The notes: a model not told the origin generated them from the sequence alone. A stretch of 64,000 nucleotides of DNA from Micrasema longulum (GCA_022494885.1 JAGVSM010001327.1:84587-148586); one strand, 5' to 3'; shown: positions 23,834 through 34,679, counted from the stretch's first letter. Made by a program: numbers and translations.

Positions 23834-24047
23834 TTTTTTGGTTTTGAGAATGAATACAAAGTAAAACTTTGATTAAACTGCAGATACATGTCTTTTTGTG
23901 GTGATTTAAACAAACGTAAAAAATTCGTTTAACCGTCAAATACTGTTGTTATTTAGGTATTATTCACGAGAATTTAACGCGAATTTTAGTGCTATACTTA
24001 GTACTCGCTACTGTGAGCTTGACTCAGACTTAACGCCTGACTGAGCT

Positions 24048-24121
24048 CAGAGATAATGTAGAACAACTAGTAATAGTTTGTAACAACTTGTACTATTAAT
24101 CTGTGTTCTACATTATCTCTG
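24048..24121. repeat. Small hairpin with 17-base arms
   Basis: CAGAGATAATGTAGAAC faces its reverse complement GTTCTACATTATCTCTG across about 40 bases. One arm recurs near 20126. It may be a tiny MITE. Confidence 0.55.
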
Positions 24122-24149
24122 TGTAGAACTATAAACTGAGCTGACCAAC

Positions 24150-24300
24150 TGACAGCAAATAAAATTCGCGCAGTTGGCGCACCTTTTTAACTCGATATTG
24201 TTGCCAACCATTATTTTAATAAAAATAATTTGTCACTTAAGTAAGTACTTTTCATTTTAATGCTATAACTTTTATTTTGGGAACAAAATTGATATTCTGC
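24150..24300. promoter_or_regulatory. Upstream segment of the zinc-finger gene, duplicated
   Basis: CAGTTGGCGCACCTTTTTAA, then TTGCCAACCATTATT and AAGTACTTTTCATT, align with 19675-19790 and more weakly with 26700-26780. In two of the three copies it lies upstream of a minus-strand zinc-finger sequence, so it is the likely shared promoter side. Confidence 0.45.
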
Positions 24301-24317
24301 GACATTGAGGGTGATGA

Positions 24318-24880
24318 ATGAAACTTGATTTTTTTCCGCTATCAGAGACTTCTAATAAAGTTGTTGTTATGTATTGGATCCCTTCTGGGCATTGTGGTAT
24401 TCCAAATAACGAAAAGATGGATGCGTTAGTAAAGGAGGCGGTCCACTCCACGGATCCAGCCTATAGTAATTTCCTACCACCTGGGCTGGTATTCCAAACG
24501 AAATTATAGCGCGGTATAGCGCGTTTTTACGTACTAAATACGCATTATAGCGCGCTGTAAACGCGTTCGGAATACCAGCCCAGGTTATCTCAATATGATG
24601 AAGGAAAACCAACTTTGCACAGGACAAAAACATTGGGCGGTTTCCTTTCAAGCCAAGAGTAAACATTATTTCCATCGTGGGGATCAGAGAGTAAGAGACG
24701 ATAACGTGTTGTCGACGATGCCTACAATCTCCAATGGACCCATATAAGGGCACGCAATGCGTCACTTGCTCTTCTCTGCCTCCTCCAGTATTTAAATCCA
24801 TGTCATAATATTTTTTGTTTAATTTGTGAAACTACTGTATTTTCAATAAACGAATTGTAAAAAAAATTGTAAGCAACTTC
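24318..24880 (+). mobile_element. Retrotransposon RNase H relic and 3' end
   Basis: The plus frame gives VVMYWIPSGHCGIPNNEKMD and then ALVKEAV, the conserved end of an RNase H domain in LINEs such as the R1/I group. A small inverted repeat at 24479-24595 breaks the frame. The sequence then continues to a 3' end (ATATAAGGGC, TGTGAAACTACTG, AATAAACG) that recurs at 56205-56375. No intact protein remains. The 144-codon frame on the opposite strand is a shadow. Confidence 0.65.
24479..24595. repeat. MITE of about 117 bases in the RNase H relic
   Basis: ACCTGGGCTGGTATTCCAAA and its inverted counterpart TTCGGAATACCAGCCCAGGT form the ends. The middle is rich in TATAGCGCG motifs. Confidence 0.75.
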
Positions 24881-25012
24881 AAATCTTTTATTCCTTGAGG
24901 TTTAAATCCGTTTAATTCATTAATATTTGCGTGAACTTAAAACCGCTACAGACTAGCAAAGTATAATATACACCTCTACTCCATTTTAAATAAATGTAAC
25001 GGAAAAACATTT

Positions 25013-25188
25013 TACATTTTTTTTTGCACCACAACAGGCTAGGAAGCCTAATTACAGTGGTGAATTATGTCACAGAGCTCCCAGGCTTGAGAAAAATTAC
25101 ATTTTAATTTTTGTTTTCTCACCGGGAATCGAACCCGGAACCTTCCGTGCGTGAGTCAAGCGTCTTGACCACTACACCACGGAGGCCG
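25013..25188 (-). repeat. tRNA-headed SINE, family A
   Basis: Reverse copy with a well-kept reversed B box (GGGAATCGAACCCGGAACC) and A box (CTTGACCACTACACCACGG). It is the best-preserved family A head in the window. Confidence 0.85.
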
Positions 25189-25354
25189 TTTGGTTCTCCA
25201 GATGTAATTCTGAACAAGTTAGAGATATTATAAAAAAAATAAACAGAAAAACCCGCTAAGCCGCTATTTAGAGGCTTGTCATCAAGTGGTATAGAGGGGA
25301 TATGGAAGGAGGTAATGAAAAATAAATCACAACACCCAGAATAATTAAGAAAAA

Positions 25355-25640
25355 ATCTTTCTTGGATTTCTATCTTGTAACTGGCGGAAATTGAGTCCGC
25401 GACGCCAGTTTCACAGTTGGACGTTTAACTAATTGCGCCACGGCACCTATCATAATTTTAATATTAAAATTAAAAACTGATATGTCTACAAAACAAACAA
25501 CAAACAAACAAACCATCACGCTGTTTCCCCGTAAGGGTAGGCAGAGATGATAGAACGCCACACCACTCTATCTTTGCATACAGATCTCGCTTCCTCTACA
25601 TTCATATATCTTCTCATGCACGCGCGCCGATTGTTCCGAC
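25355..25640 (-). repeat. tRNA-like SINE with GTAGGCAGAGATGATAGAAC body
   Basis: At 25370-25445 there is a reversed tRNA-like head (GAAATTGAGTCCGCG, then AACTAATTGCGCCACGGCACC). From 25484 follows a body with CCCGTAAGGGTAGGCAGAGA and CTTTGCATACAGATCTCGCT. Pieces of the body recur at 30005-30055 and 30876-30904. It resembles SINE-like repeats I associate with moth genomes, but only from memory. Confidence 0.5.
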
Positions 25641-25904
25641 TTTTTTAAACAAAAAATGTGTTCATAAATTTTTAAAAATTAGTTTACGAATAAGAGATAA
25701 ATTAAACACGCCCTGCAACTGCAGAGCGCATGGACGGTTGAAATTCTAGACCTTGTATAAATGAGACATTTATGCGCGAAAACTAGAGAAATTATAGTTT
25801 GTTATTTCACAATAAATCATATCTCGCCAATGTGTTTTAACTAACGATAAATTATATACTTTCTTTTGGAAATTTTTTCTTAGCAATCGGGTCAGTAGGA
25901 TAAT

Positions 25905-26575
25905 TTATTGACAATATGGATTAACATGTGTGATGATAAATAACTTTTCCTTGAAGATTTATAATTACATTCTGAGCATGAAAATGTTTCTCACCAGCGT
26001 GTCCGAACATGTGTAATTTCAATGAATTACTATCTGATACTGGCACTCTGAACATGAGAATCAATGAGAATGGTTTCTCACCAGTGTGGGTTGACATGTG
26101 TGATGTCAACTCATTACACTGTGAACATATTTATTTTGGCTCTATGAGCATGTAATGGTTTCTCATCAGTGTGGGTTAACATATGCAATTTCAACGTATC
26201 ACTCTGTAAACATTTATATTGACACACTGAGCATGTGAATGTTTTCTTTAAAATATGAGTCAAAATGTGCGATGTCAAATTACTTTTCTGTGAACATTTA
26301 TATTGACAGACTGAGCATGCGAATGGTTTCTCTCCAGCGTGAGTTAGAACGTGGTTTTTCAAATTGCCTTTCCGTGAACATTTATATTGACATACTGAGC
26401 ATGAGAATGGTTTCTCTCCAGTATGGGTTGTGATGTGTTTTATCAAATTACCCCTTCGTGAACATTTATATTGACGGTCTGAACAGGCAAAATATTTCTG
26501 ACTGGCTTGGGAAATTGAGGCAATTTTACGTTTCCGAGAGGAATCCAAACATGCCTGCTTAATGTCAGGATAAAC
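25905..26575 (-). pseudogene. Decayed paralogue of the C2H2 gene, lacking the acidic N-terminus
   Basis: The part up to 26548 reads DSSRKRKIAS, then fingers like those at 22703-23833 (CSVCQYKCSRKGNLKNHVLTH and three others). The first finger has lost its second Cys (CSDRQYKC). After four fingers the frame shifts, and two or three more finger remnants continue to 25905. Upstream, sequence matching the 5' leader of the intact gene joins directly to the residues just before the fingers, so the whole repeat-rich N-terminal region (about 180 codons) has been deleted. A short in-frame protein starting at 26548 is possible but unlikely to be functional. Confidence 0.8.
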
Positions 26576-26689
26576 AAAAAGGTGATTTATACAAATGAAA
26601 AAACTTCGTTTAATCCGTCATACAGTATTCTAATATATTTATTTATTGTCCACGAGAGGGGTTGAAAGTGAAAAGCGTAGACAGCAGAG

Positions 26690-27058
26690 TTGACAACAAA
26701 CAAAATCCGCGTAATATCCATTCCTAACCATCCAATTATGGCTGGCTTTATTGTAAGCAAGTAATTACTTGTCATTTTACTGAAAATGTCGTTTATATTA
26801 CTCTAGTTTAAGGGTTCAAAACTATACAAAAAATACGCAAATTTCATGTTTCATTATTCTACGTAAGTCATAGGATTCTAAATTGTTTTATTTTAAATAT
26901 ATATTTTATGGTTCTGGGACAATTTATATATCTAGCAATACATCCAAAACTGTCAAAGAAATGAGGTGCGCGCTATAGGTTATGTTGTTTTGTTGTTTAC
27001 TGTCTGCTGTGCAAGAATTTGCGGCTCTCGATTACCGAAGTCAATGTGAACATCAAAA
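26690..27058 (+). promoter_or_regulatory. Upstream region of DDX55, probably bidirectional in origin
   Basis: This region separates the decayed minus-strand zinc-finger gene from the plus-strand DDX55 start. It includes GGTTATGTTGTTTTGTTG and GCAAGAATTTGCGG, which are conserved in the copy at 19640-20090. No TATA box at a clear position. The conservation between copies may mark the core promoter or just recent duplication. Confidence 0.5.
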
Positions 27059-30000
27059 ATGTCTATCAACAAATGGGAAGACGTTAAGCCACCTCTTTGT
27101 GAATGTGTTTTAGGCGGAATCACTAAAATGGGTTTCACAAAAATGACTCCAGTCCAGGTAATTACGTTTTTTACTGTTGTAAATTTTGGGTAAGATTTTT
27201 GTATTGCTGCTACAGTTGTATGCAATAGTAGGTGTGGATAAGAAGAAGCAACAGACGACGCAAGTCCTTCTCTTTTTCAACGTTTTCTGGCGATGGTCGA
27301 CGGGGATGAATTGGACGAGTGTTTTCCACACGATGGGTTTATCAGATAAAAATCCTGGCATCGTGGGTGCGGAATATTCACTGTTCATTGTTGTTCATAT
27401 GCCTCCGTCAATGCCTATCAGTTCATGGCTAACCCCTTCGTTCTAATGAGGAAATTCAGTAATTTTTCAATTTGTTAAAAGACTATTCAACTACCTAAAT
27501 TTTTTGCAACAGAGAGGGAAAACATTTTTGAGAAGGGAATATGGAATCTAGGCATTTACAGGGCTTATGACCTGTCATTGGTTGGTTTGAGTGGCACTTT
27601 ACACACTGTAACATTCACCATTCTGCCCATGTTTGAACATTCACATTTCCTCAACTTTTCCATCTGTTGACTTTTGTGAAAAGCAGCAATAGAGCTGAAA
27701 CCTTTGTTAATGTGGATGAGATTTTTGCGTGTAAAATAGCTGAAACCTTCGTGGATGTGGATGAGATTCATCGGAATTATTTAATTCACTATCTACTAAA
27801 TTTGAGTACATATTTTCAAATGTATTTACATTGTATTTAAGGCTGCTACCATCCCTCTGCTTCTGACCAGCAAAGATGTGGCCGCAGAGGCCGTCACGGG
27901 ATCTGGCAAGACTCTTGCCTTCCTAATACCCCTTATTGAGTTGTTGCTGAGAAGAGCTGCTTCGGAGAAGTGGAAAAAACTGGAAATTGGAGCATTGGTT
28001 ATATCTCCTACGAGAGAATTAGCAGCACAAACATATGAGGTATTCATATTTATTTATTCATTTAAAATTTCATAACACCATTATTCATTATTTTACAATT
28101 TTATAACATAATTATTTTTTCAATGACAATTTAATTACACCATTATTTATTAATTTACAATTGAATAACACCATTATTAATTCATTTACAAATTCATAAC
28201 ACCATTATTTATCATTTACAATTTCATAACACCATTATTCATTATTTTACAATTTCATAAAATCATTATTTATTCAATTACAATGAGGAAGTTCAGTGCC
28301 TTTTTTTTATTTGTTAGTAAACTATTAAACTAAGCCAAAAAAATATATTTTTTTACATTTTTTTTTGTTTTTCTGAAATAACTCCGCGTGTGATCCGAAT
28401 GACTCCCTTGTAAATCCAAATTACGTTTCCAATAATCATGTGTTCATTGTACTATACGATATTTCTTAGGCATCCAGATGTTTACTAACTGAGATGGATA
28501 TGCTCTCATCATCACTATGGCAGCATCATCTGCATGGCATGTGATGTTAATGACCTTATCTCCCTTAGTAGATTCACTACATTTTTTTATTCTTAAAAGC
28601 GTTTTTTTTAATATATTTATTCTGCTTGTGTAAGAAAAGGTTTTTGGCGTATATATTGTTGTGCTATATTTAGTTATAAAGGTGCTAAACTTGCTTTGTT
28701 TCTTTGTTGTTCTTAATATGTGTTATTTTTTTAATGTTAATATTATTTATGTCCCGAATTGAGTTGTTGTAACTCCTGGAAATGTAATTCAACGTATTAT
28801 ACTTGTAAAATACTTTGTGTTATATGATTTATAAATAAAAAAAAATTAAATGATTGTTGGTAAGACAAATATTCGACAGCACTAAATTCTGAATTGATTT
28901 GAAAATTGTAGGTACTAGACATATTTCTCAAACTGCCAGAGCTGTGTCACATACGACAACGTCTCCTGGTCGGTGGAGACTCCGTGGACGAGGATGTAAA
29001 GGGGCTGCGGGACACAGGAGCCAATGTCCTGATCTGCACCCCCGGACGCCTTGAGGACCTGCTTACTCGGAGACCAGACTTTAACCTGTCTGTTTACATG
29101 AAGAGCCTGGTAATTATAATTCTAACATTTTATATTTGAAGCATTATCTTTTACTTTTTATACTAAATGTAGCAAATATCAATCTTTTATAATATAAAAG
29201 TAAGGTAACCAGCCTTGACAAGCTTTTAAATCAATATTTCACGTCCACCTTCCCAGGAATTGAACACAGGATCTCAAGAATGCTGGGCAAACGCGCAAAC
29301 CATTACACAACAAAGCAGACTCATCTCCACTCGATTTTCATATTCAGTGATTTTATCTGATAGCCGCCATCGAGTTGAAATCACTCTTCACTCTCGCAGA
29401 GCTGTATTCTTCATTCTAATCAATTTATTGTGTAATACATTTTATTTTTTATCTCACAGGAATTTCTGGTACTAGACGAAGCCGACCGTTTGCTAGATCT
29501 CGGATTCCACGCCACGCTGACTACCATCTTCTCCTACCTGCCACGCCAGAGGAGAACCGGCCTATTCTCCGCTACGCAGACCAAACAGCTGGAAGATCTC
29601 GCCCGGGCCGGTCTCCGGAATCCCGTCCTCGTGAGCGTGAAAGAAAAGGCGTCCGTCAGTACTCCGGTCCTCCTAGAAAACTTGTACATCATTGTAGAAC
29701 CGCAAGACAAGCTTCTGGTCTTGTTGAAATTTATCAAAGAGCACAAGATAAAGAAGGCGCTGCTGTTTTTACCGACTTGCGCTTGCGTAGATTACTGGGA
29801 AAGCGTTTTGCCGAGCTTACTCTCCGGAATCCAACTCTTGGCACTGCACGGAAAGATGAAGCACAAAAGACCAAAGATTATGGAGACGTTTCGAAATGCA
29901 GAAAGAGCTATTCTTCTCTGCACAGATGTATTGGCCAGGTATGCTCCTTAAGAATAATATTATCTTGTATCCAGTATTCTGAAGACAGAAAATAAATTTA

Positions 30001-33000
30001 GGTTATAAACAAACCATTATCCCCATAGCGCTAAGCAGAGAGTATAGAACGCCATATTGAATTAAATTATTTAAAAAAAAAAAGAAATATCTGCGTTCTT
30101 ATAATTTATTTATTTATTTCACATAAAACTTTATATTTTTTCTTTTCTATATGAACACCTCACTGGGCATAACGCATCATACATGTCGAGGCATTAATTT
30201 ACATTATTTTTACATTATGTTCTAGTACATAATAAATAAATATAATATAATAGATAACACTGCATGGATATAAACATAAAATATAAATAGCGGACATGCA
30301 ACAATAATTCCGAGCTCAAATAGACTATCTCGAGGCAGTTCTCGGGAGCCAAATCCAGAAGCCGTTTTTTAACAAATAATTTGAATGTCTGTTTATTTGT
30401 GTTGAATTTTAAATCAAGAGGTAGAGTGTTGTAAATTTTGGGAGCAAGGTACACGTGACTCCTCTGACCAAACGATGTTGTTATTTTAGGTGGCACAAAT
30501 AGTTCTCTTTTTTTATCTTGTTTCATAGATTGTATTATATTTACCGCCACCATTTTTATGTGTGAGCTAGAAGAGATCTAGTGTACAGTTGCCTGATGTC
30601 CAGAACACCTACTTCAAACACCTTCGGTCAAACACCTCCGCCGTGGGTGTTCTGATAGGGACCCGAAGCAGTGCCTTGAGGACATACTTTTGTGCTATTT
30701 CCAAGGTATGCATTGCACTTTTGCTGGCTCCACCCCATGCAATTTACCCAAATATTTCATTTTCAGGGCAGCGTTAAACGAGCTGTAAATAACTCACTCT
30801 TAGAAAATAGGAATCAAGTTGGGGTAGAGTGGGATTGGAACCACGGACCTTTGATCCGTGAGTTCGAGATCACTCTGTCTTTGTATACAGACATCGCTTC
30901 CTCTACACCAGAAGTCCCCAACCTTTTTTTTTCTTAGACCCCCTGCTGGCATTTTCTGTTTTGCGTAGACCCCTGCTTTCATATATTTTATTTTATTTAT
31001 ATTTGATTTTCATGCAAATTTCACGAAAATTCAGTTCCCTTCTTGGCAAAAAATTATTTCAGAAGGTCTTCAAGTAACTTGTAGTAAATTGGAAAATACA
31101 GTAAAACCCCCGTTTTACGTTTTCCAAGGGAGCAACAAAAAAGTGTGAAACTGAGGAAAACTCTAAAGTGAGGAAATTAAAAATGTATGGAAAAAATTAA
31201 ATTACATAAAAATATAATTGTCGTACTAGACAATAATAAATATACTGCAGAAAAATTGTAAGAACTGCCTTAATTGGGGATTATTCATATTAACCAATGA
31301 TTAAAGCTAGGGTTTCCTAGGACAGCGGTGCCCGTATCTTAACGGCCGTAGTGAACAGTGATTCGGCGGACAGCCGTCCTAACGGTGACTAGAGAGTGGC
31401 TTTATTTTTTAACGGTGTTATCAACACCGTTTTCCTAGGAAATCACTCTCTAGTCACCATTACGACGGCTGTCCACCGCATCACCGCTCACTACGGCCGT
31501 AAAGATACGGGCACCGCTGTCTTAGGAAACCCTAGCTTTAGTTAAAAATATTTTGTATTTTTTCAAGCAATACTACAATGTGTTATTTTTTATTGAATTA
31601 AACAAAAAAACATATTTAAATAATTTTATGTAGGTACTGAACCTTAAAAACACAAAAAAAAAATTTTCATTTGCATAAAATGCATACAACGATTTTTTCC
31701 CTAAATATTGGGAAATTTTATTTATATGGTATCACTTTTTTTAGTATGGCACCACAAAATTTCAAGTGTCATTTACATCGCGGCAAAACTGTTTCACACT
31801 TTTATAATATCTTTAAACTATCTTCTTTTCACATATTTATAACTTCAAATAATTTTTCTATTGCTGATTTATTAAACTTTCTGCATCGTAATTTATTGAT
31901 GTAAAGACTTTATTCTTCCCAAAAATGCGTCAACGGCATGTCACAGTTTAGTAAAATGTCAAAATTAGACACTTAAACAAAATGGCTTTGAATTTAGTTT
32001 GAGACAATAATTTACACATTTTTTTATCCACTAGTAATTTGTTGATATCATTTTGGTCGAAAGTAAAAAAAGGCATAACTTTAAAATCGCACAAAAAAGG
32101 TTTGAGTGTATACTTGATTCTTTATTTTTGGAATCGTCAAATATTTCGCTTGCATTACAGGGGTGTCGACATTCCGGAGGTAGACTGGGTGCTGCAGTGG
32201 GAGCCCCCGGGGAGTGCCGCCAGCCTCGTGCACCGCGCCGGAAGGACGGCACGCGGCGGCCTGCCCGGCAGGAGCCTGCTGCTGTTGCTGCCCGCGGAGA
32301 CAGACTACGTGGACTTCATACGGAGGAACCAGAAGGTGGACATGCAGCCGGTCAAACTTAAGGATGGGACGTTCACAGAAGGGGAAAGGAATAAGGTAAA
32401 AATCTGTTCAGTAAATTAATATATCTGTTAATGTCTCAGAGAAGGAGATTAACTTTCAAAAGACTTGTAAAAATCCCTCTGGAGACGATGCTGTATTTTA
32501 AAAGACTTTGTCACACAGAGTCAATGTTTACCTGCCCTAGTGTTGTATAGATTCCCTTGAAATAAATATTTATTTAGCAATTTGTTTATATGCAATAAGT
32601 CTTACTAATCATTTGTGTAGGTAGGTAATTTATTTTTGGGTTTTTAAATATAAAGGCTGTAGTCGGGTAAAACGAACGCAAAATTAGGAAATCATACGAT
32701 TTTGCCATTAAAAACTAATGTTTTTTTTTTAATCGGGCAATAATAAAAAAACATAAATTAGATAAAAACAATATTTTTTAAAGGTATTTCTGTTAAAAAA
32801 TATACTTAAAAGTTTTATTTAACTAAAATATAATTTTTTGTGACCAGCCCTTTCGAAAGCGATTAGGGCTGGTCTGAAGGTCAGTCTAAAAGTCAATAAG
32901 ATAATGTTTTGTATTTAATATTACAACCTGAATTATTTTATTTTTTCAAAAAAAGAGAATACAATCCTATAAAAAAAGGTTTCAACTAAAGTATTTCAAT

Positions 33001-34140
33001 CTTTTTTTTAAAAAGTATTACCGAAGGCATAATTTTAAGTGGAAATAAAGAAAAATGTCTCAAAAATATATGTGATTTAAAAAAAATATTTATTGAAATA
33101 TTTTAGTTGAAACATTTTTTTATAGAATTGTATTCTCCTTTTTTTTTAAAGAAGATTATTCTGGTTGTAATATTCAATTTCTAACAATATTTTATTTATT
33201 TATTATTACTTATTTATTTATTATTACCTTCATACCTGCCCTTATTGGTATCGGTTTTTATTTTTTTATTATTGCGCAATTTTTAAAAAAAACATTCGTT
33301 TTAAAATAGCTAAATCGTATGATTTCCTCATTATGCGTGCGTTTTACCAGACTACAGCAATATTATGAATTCACAATGTTAATAGTAATTATTCCAATAC
33401 CCCTTTGTCCACCCTTATCCCACAAATACCCAGCTCCTTTTAGCTTCCAAAAATCTATTCATAAATAAACTTATCCAATAGTCTTTCGTTGTAACATGTA
33501 TCAATTTGAGTATGTACTTGATTTCCAGGTGATAGCGACACTCAGAAAGCAGCAACTAAAAGACCGAGCTATTTACGACAAAGGCATCCGAGCTTTCGTG
33601 TCTCACATCCGCGCCTACAGCAAGCACGAGTGCAGCCTTCTCCTGCAAGTCAAGGAACTGTCGCTGGGGCACCTCGCCAACAGCTACGGCCTCCTCAAGC
33701 TGCCGCGGATGCCGGAAGTCACCCAGCAGCACAAGGACGAATTCAAAAAGTTCAAGGACGAAATGGATTTCAACAATATCTCTTACAAGGATAAGCAGCG
33801 CGAGGTCAGCCGGCAGAAGAAGCTGGCCATTTTCAAGGAGACCGGAGAGTGGGAAGGAAAGAACAAAAAGAAGTTTAAGAAAAGCGAGCCGTGGGAAATA
33901 TCTCGTCTCAATAAGCTCGGCAAGCAAGACCGGAGGAAAGAACGGCAGGACAAAAAGGCCAAGTTGAAGGCGTTGGAGGAGACCGGCGCGCCGGTTCAGA
34001 AGGCTAAGAAACGGAAGGCCATGATGAGTAAGGAGGACATGGAGGAGTTGCTGAAGGACGTAGCGTTGTGTAAAAAGCTGAAGAAAAAGAAAATCTCTGA
34101 TAAGGATTTCGATAAAGAGTTTGGGCTGGATTCTGACTGA
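27059..34140 (+). CDS. DDX55: ATP-dependent RNA helicase DDX55 (Spb4 family), six exons
   Basis: Coding exons are 27059-27157, 27842-28039, 28912-29109, 29460-29938, 32161-32395 and 33529-34140. All GT-AG phases close, giving 606 residues, close to the roughly 600 of human DDX55. DEAD-box motifs are in order: Q motif before residue 35, AVTGSGKT (50-57), PTRELA (89-94), TPGR (142-145), DEAD (171-174), SAT (202-204), ARGVDIP (324-330) and HRAGRTAR (349-356). A lysine-rich C-terminal tail follows from about residue 500 (many KKxK runs) and probably binds pre-rRNA or directs nucleolar entry. The family remodels pre-60S ribosomal particles in the nucleolus using ATP. The ATG at 27059 follows AACATCAAAA and fits the family N-terminus. 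AATAAA overlaps the last base of the stop codon. Introns hold a minisatellite, SINEs, a LINE relic, a MITE and a 700-base fold-back element. Confidence 0.96.
27480..27775 (+). repeat. GTGGCCACTT dispersed repeat in DDX55 intron 1
   Basis: Long copy: TTGCAACAGAGAGGGAAAAC, GGGCTTATGACCTGTCATTG, CCATTCTGCCCATGTTTGAA and a 3' stretch with GCTGAAACCTT repeated twice (near 27690 and 27740). It covers most of the consensus visible at 34240 and 43895. Confidence 0.7.
28066..28285. repeat. Minisatellite in DDX55 intron 2
   Basis: Five to six imperfect units of about 30-45 bases, each with TAACACCATTATT and TTTACAATTT, start about 30 bases after the exon 2 donor. It is probably polymorphic in length. 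Confidence 0.75.
29190..29340 (-). repeat. tRNA-like SINE head just before DDX55 exon 4
   Basis: AGGAATTGAACACAGGATC (reversed B box) and AAACCATTACACAACAAAGC (reversed A box). Degenerate, and related in style to 20985-21060. Confidence 0.5.
30105..30560 (-). mobile_element. LINE C-terminal relic in DDX55 intron 4
   Basis: The minus strand keeps a 112-codon frame with [20 protein letters not shown] and then TLPLDLKF...[10 protein letters not shown], the short tail after the reverse transcriptase in CR1/jockey-like elements (GxRSxxYxxPKxxNxLP). It is truncated at its 5' end and not expected to be functional. Confidence 0.65.
30776..30904 (-). repeat. SINE family C, reverse copy
   Basis: GGAATCAAGTTGGGGTAGAG, then reversed B box GGGATTGGAACCACGGACC and TTTGATCCGTGAGTTCGAGA. 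It ends in the same CATACAGA...CGCTTCCTCTAC string as 25575-25600, linking this SINE to that body. Confidence 0.65.
30905..31190. repeat. Possible hAT end and pogo-like end, solitary
   Basis: CCAGAAGTCCCCAACCTTTT (30907-30930) resembles a hAT terminus. ACAGTAAAACCCCCGTTTTA (31098-31120) resembles a pogo/Tigger-type terminus of the Tc1/mariner superfamily. Neither has an identified partner. Confidence 0.4.
31304..31538. mobile_element. Fold-back MITE with long inverted repeats, TA flanks
   Basis: The first 110 bases (from AAGCTAGGGTTTCCTAGGAC) and the last 110 (ending GGAAACCCTAGCTT) are near-perfect reverse complements around ACGGTGTTATCAACACCGT. TA flanks both ends. A degraded relative lies at 61489-61660. 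It sits in DDX55 intron 4 and would fold into a strong hairpin if transcribed. Confidence 0.85.
32655..33358. mobile_element. 700-base fold-back element in DDX55 intron 5
   Basis: It starts GGCTGTAGTCGGGTAAAACG and ends GCGTTTTACCAGACTACAGC. The arms match inward for several hundred bases, with AGAATACAAT and its complement near the middle. It has no coding capacity. A full copy is at 53007-53704. Confidence 0.85.
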
Positions 34141-34145
34141 ATAAA
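34140..34145 (+). terminator. Putative DDX55 poly(A) signal overlapping the stop codon
   Basis: The TGA stop is followed directly by ATAAA, so AATAAA begins with the last base of the stop. If used, the 3' untranslated region would be only about 20-30 bases. A downstream GT-rich/T-rich stretch (TATATGTATATTTTTC) is present. Confidence 0.5.
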
Positions 34146-34239
34146 TGTAAATATATGTATATTTTTCAAATATTTTCTTTTATTTCTTCCTAATTCATTC
34201 ATGCTGGTAATAAAATTAGATTTTTCAACAATGTTTTGA

Positions 34240-34660
34240 GTATGTCCAAATGTTTGCAGACATGTTGGATTTCCTCCCTAGGGAGTTATTCAGATCTAAA
34301 CTTGTTGCAACAGATTGAAAACATTTTTGAGATGGGAATATGGAAGTCTAGGCATTTACAGGGCTTATGACCTGTCGTTGGCTGGTTTAAGTGGCCACTT
34401 CACACACACTGTAACATTCACCATTCTGCCTATGTTTAAACATCCACATTTCCTTAACTCTTCCATCTGTTGACTTTTGTGAGGTAAAAGAGCTGAAACC
34501 TTTATCATGTGGGTGAGATTCATCCGACTGAACCAATCCTACTAGGCAACGCCTGAAAACAATTTTTAAATTTTTATGCTTCTTCTGTTACCAGTTAGTT
34601 GATTCAACAATGTTTTGAGCATGTCCAAATGTTTGCAGACATGCTAGATTTCTAGAACCT
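34240..34660. repeat. GTGGCCACTT repeat, long copy
   Basis: The outer block ATGTTTTGAG(T/C)ATGTCCAAATG occurs at both ends (34229 and 34610), with GGGCTTATGACCTGTCGTTG and GTGGCCACTTCACACACACT between. On the minus strand it directly follows the reverse-transcriptase relic at 34680-34965, suggesting it is the 3' part of that LINE. Confidence 0.65.
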
Positions 34661-34679
34661 ACCTCACTTCCCCTTTCAA

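Noticed and set aside
24367..24801. 144-codon minus-strand frame
   Set aside because: It runs through a MITE and the opposite strand of the RNase H relic, with no recognisable domain.
25013..25188. Functional tRNA gene
   Set aside because: A and B boxes are present, but the sequence continues as a repeated non-tRNA body and recurs at least five times, so it is a SINE.
26114..26548. Four-finger frame as a functional gene
   Set aside because: The first finger lacks a Cys, the downstream fingers are frameshifted, and the N-terminal region is deleted, so a pseudogene is the better call.
33556..33927. 123-codon minus-strand frame
   Set aside because: Antisense of the lysine-rich DDX55 last exon. 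Leu-rich composition is the expected mirror of Lys/Glu codons.
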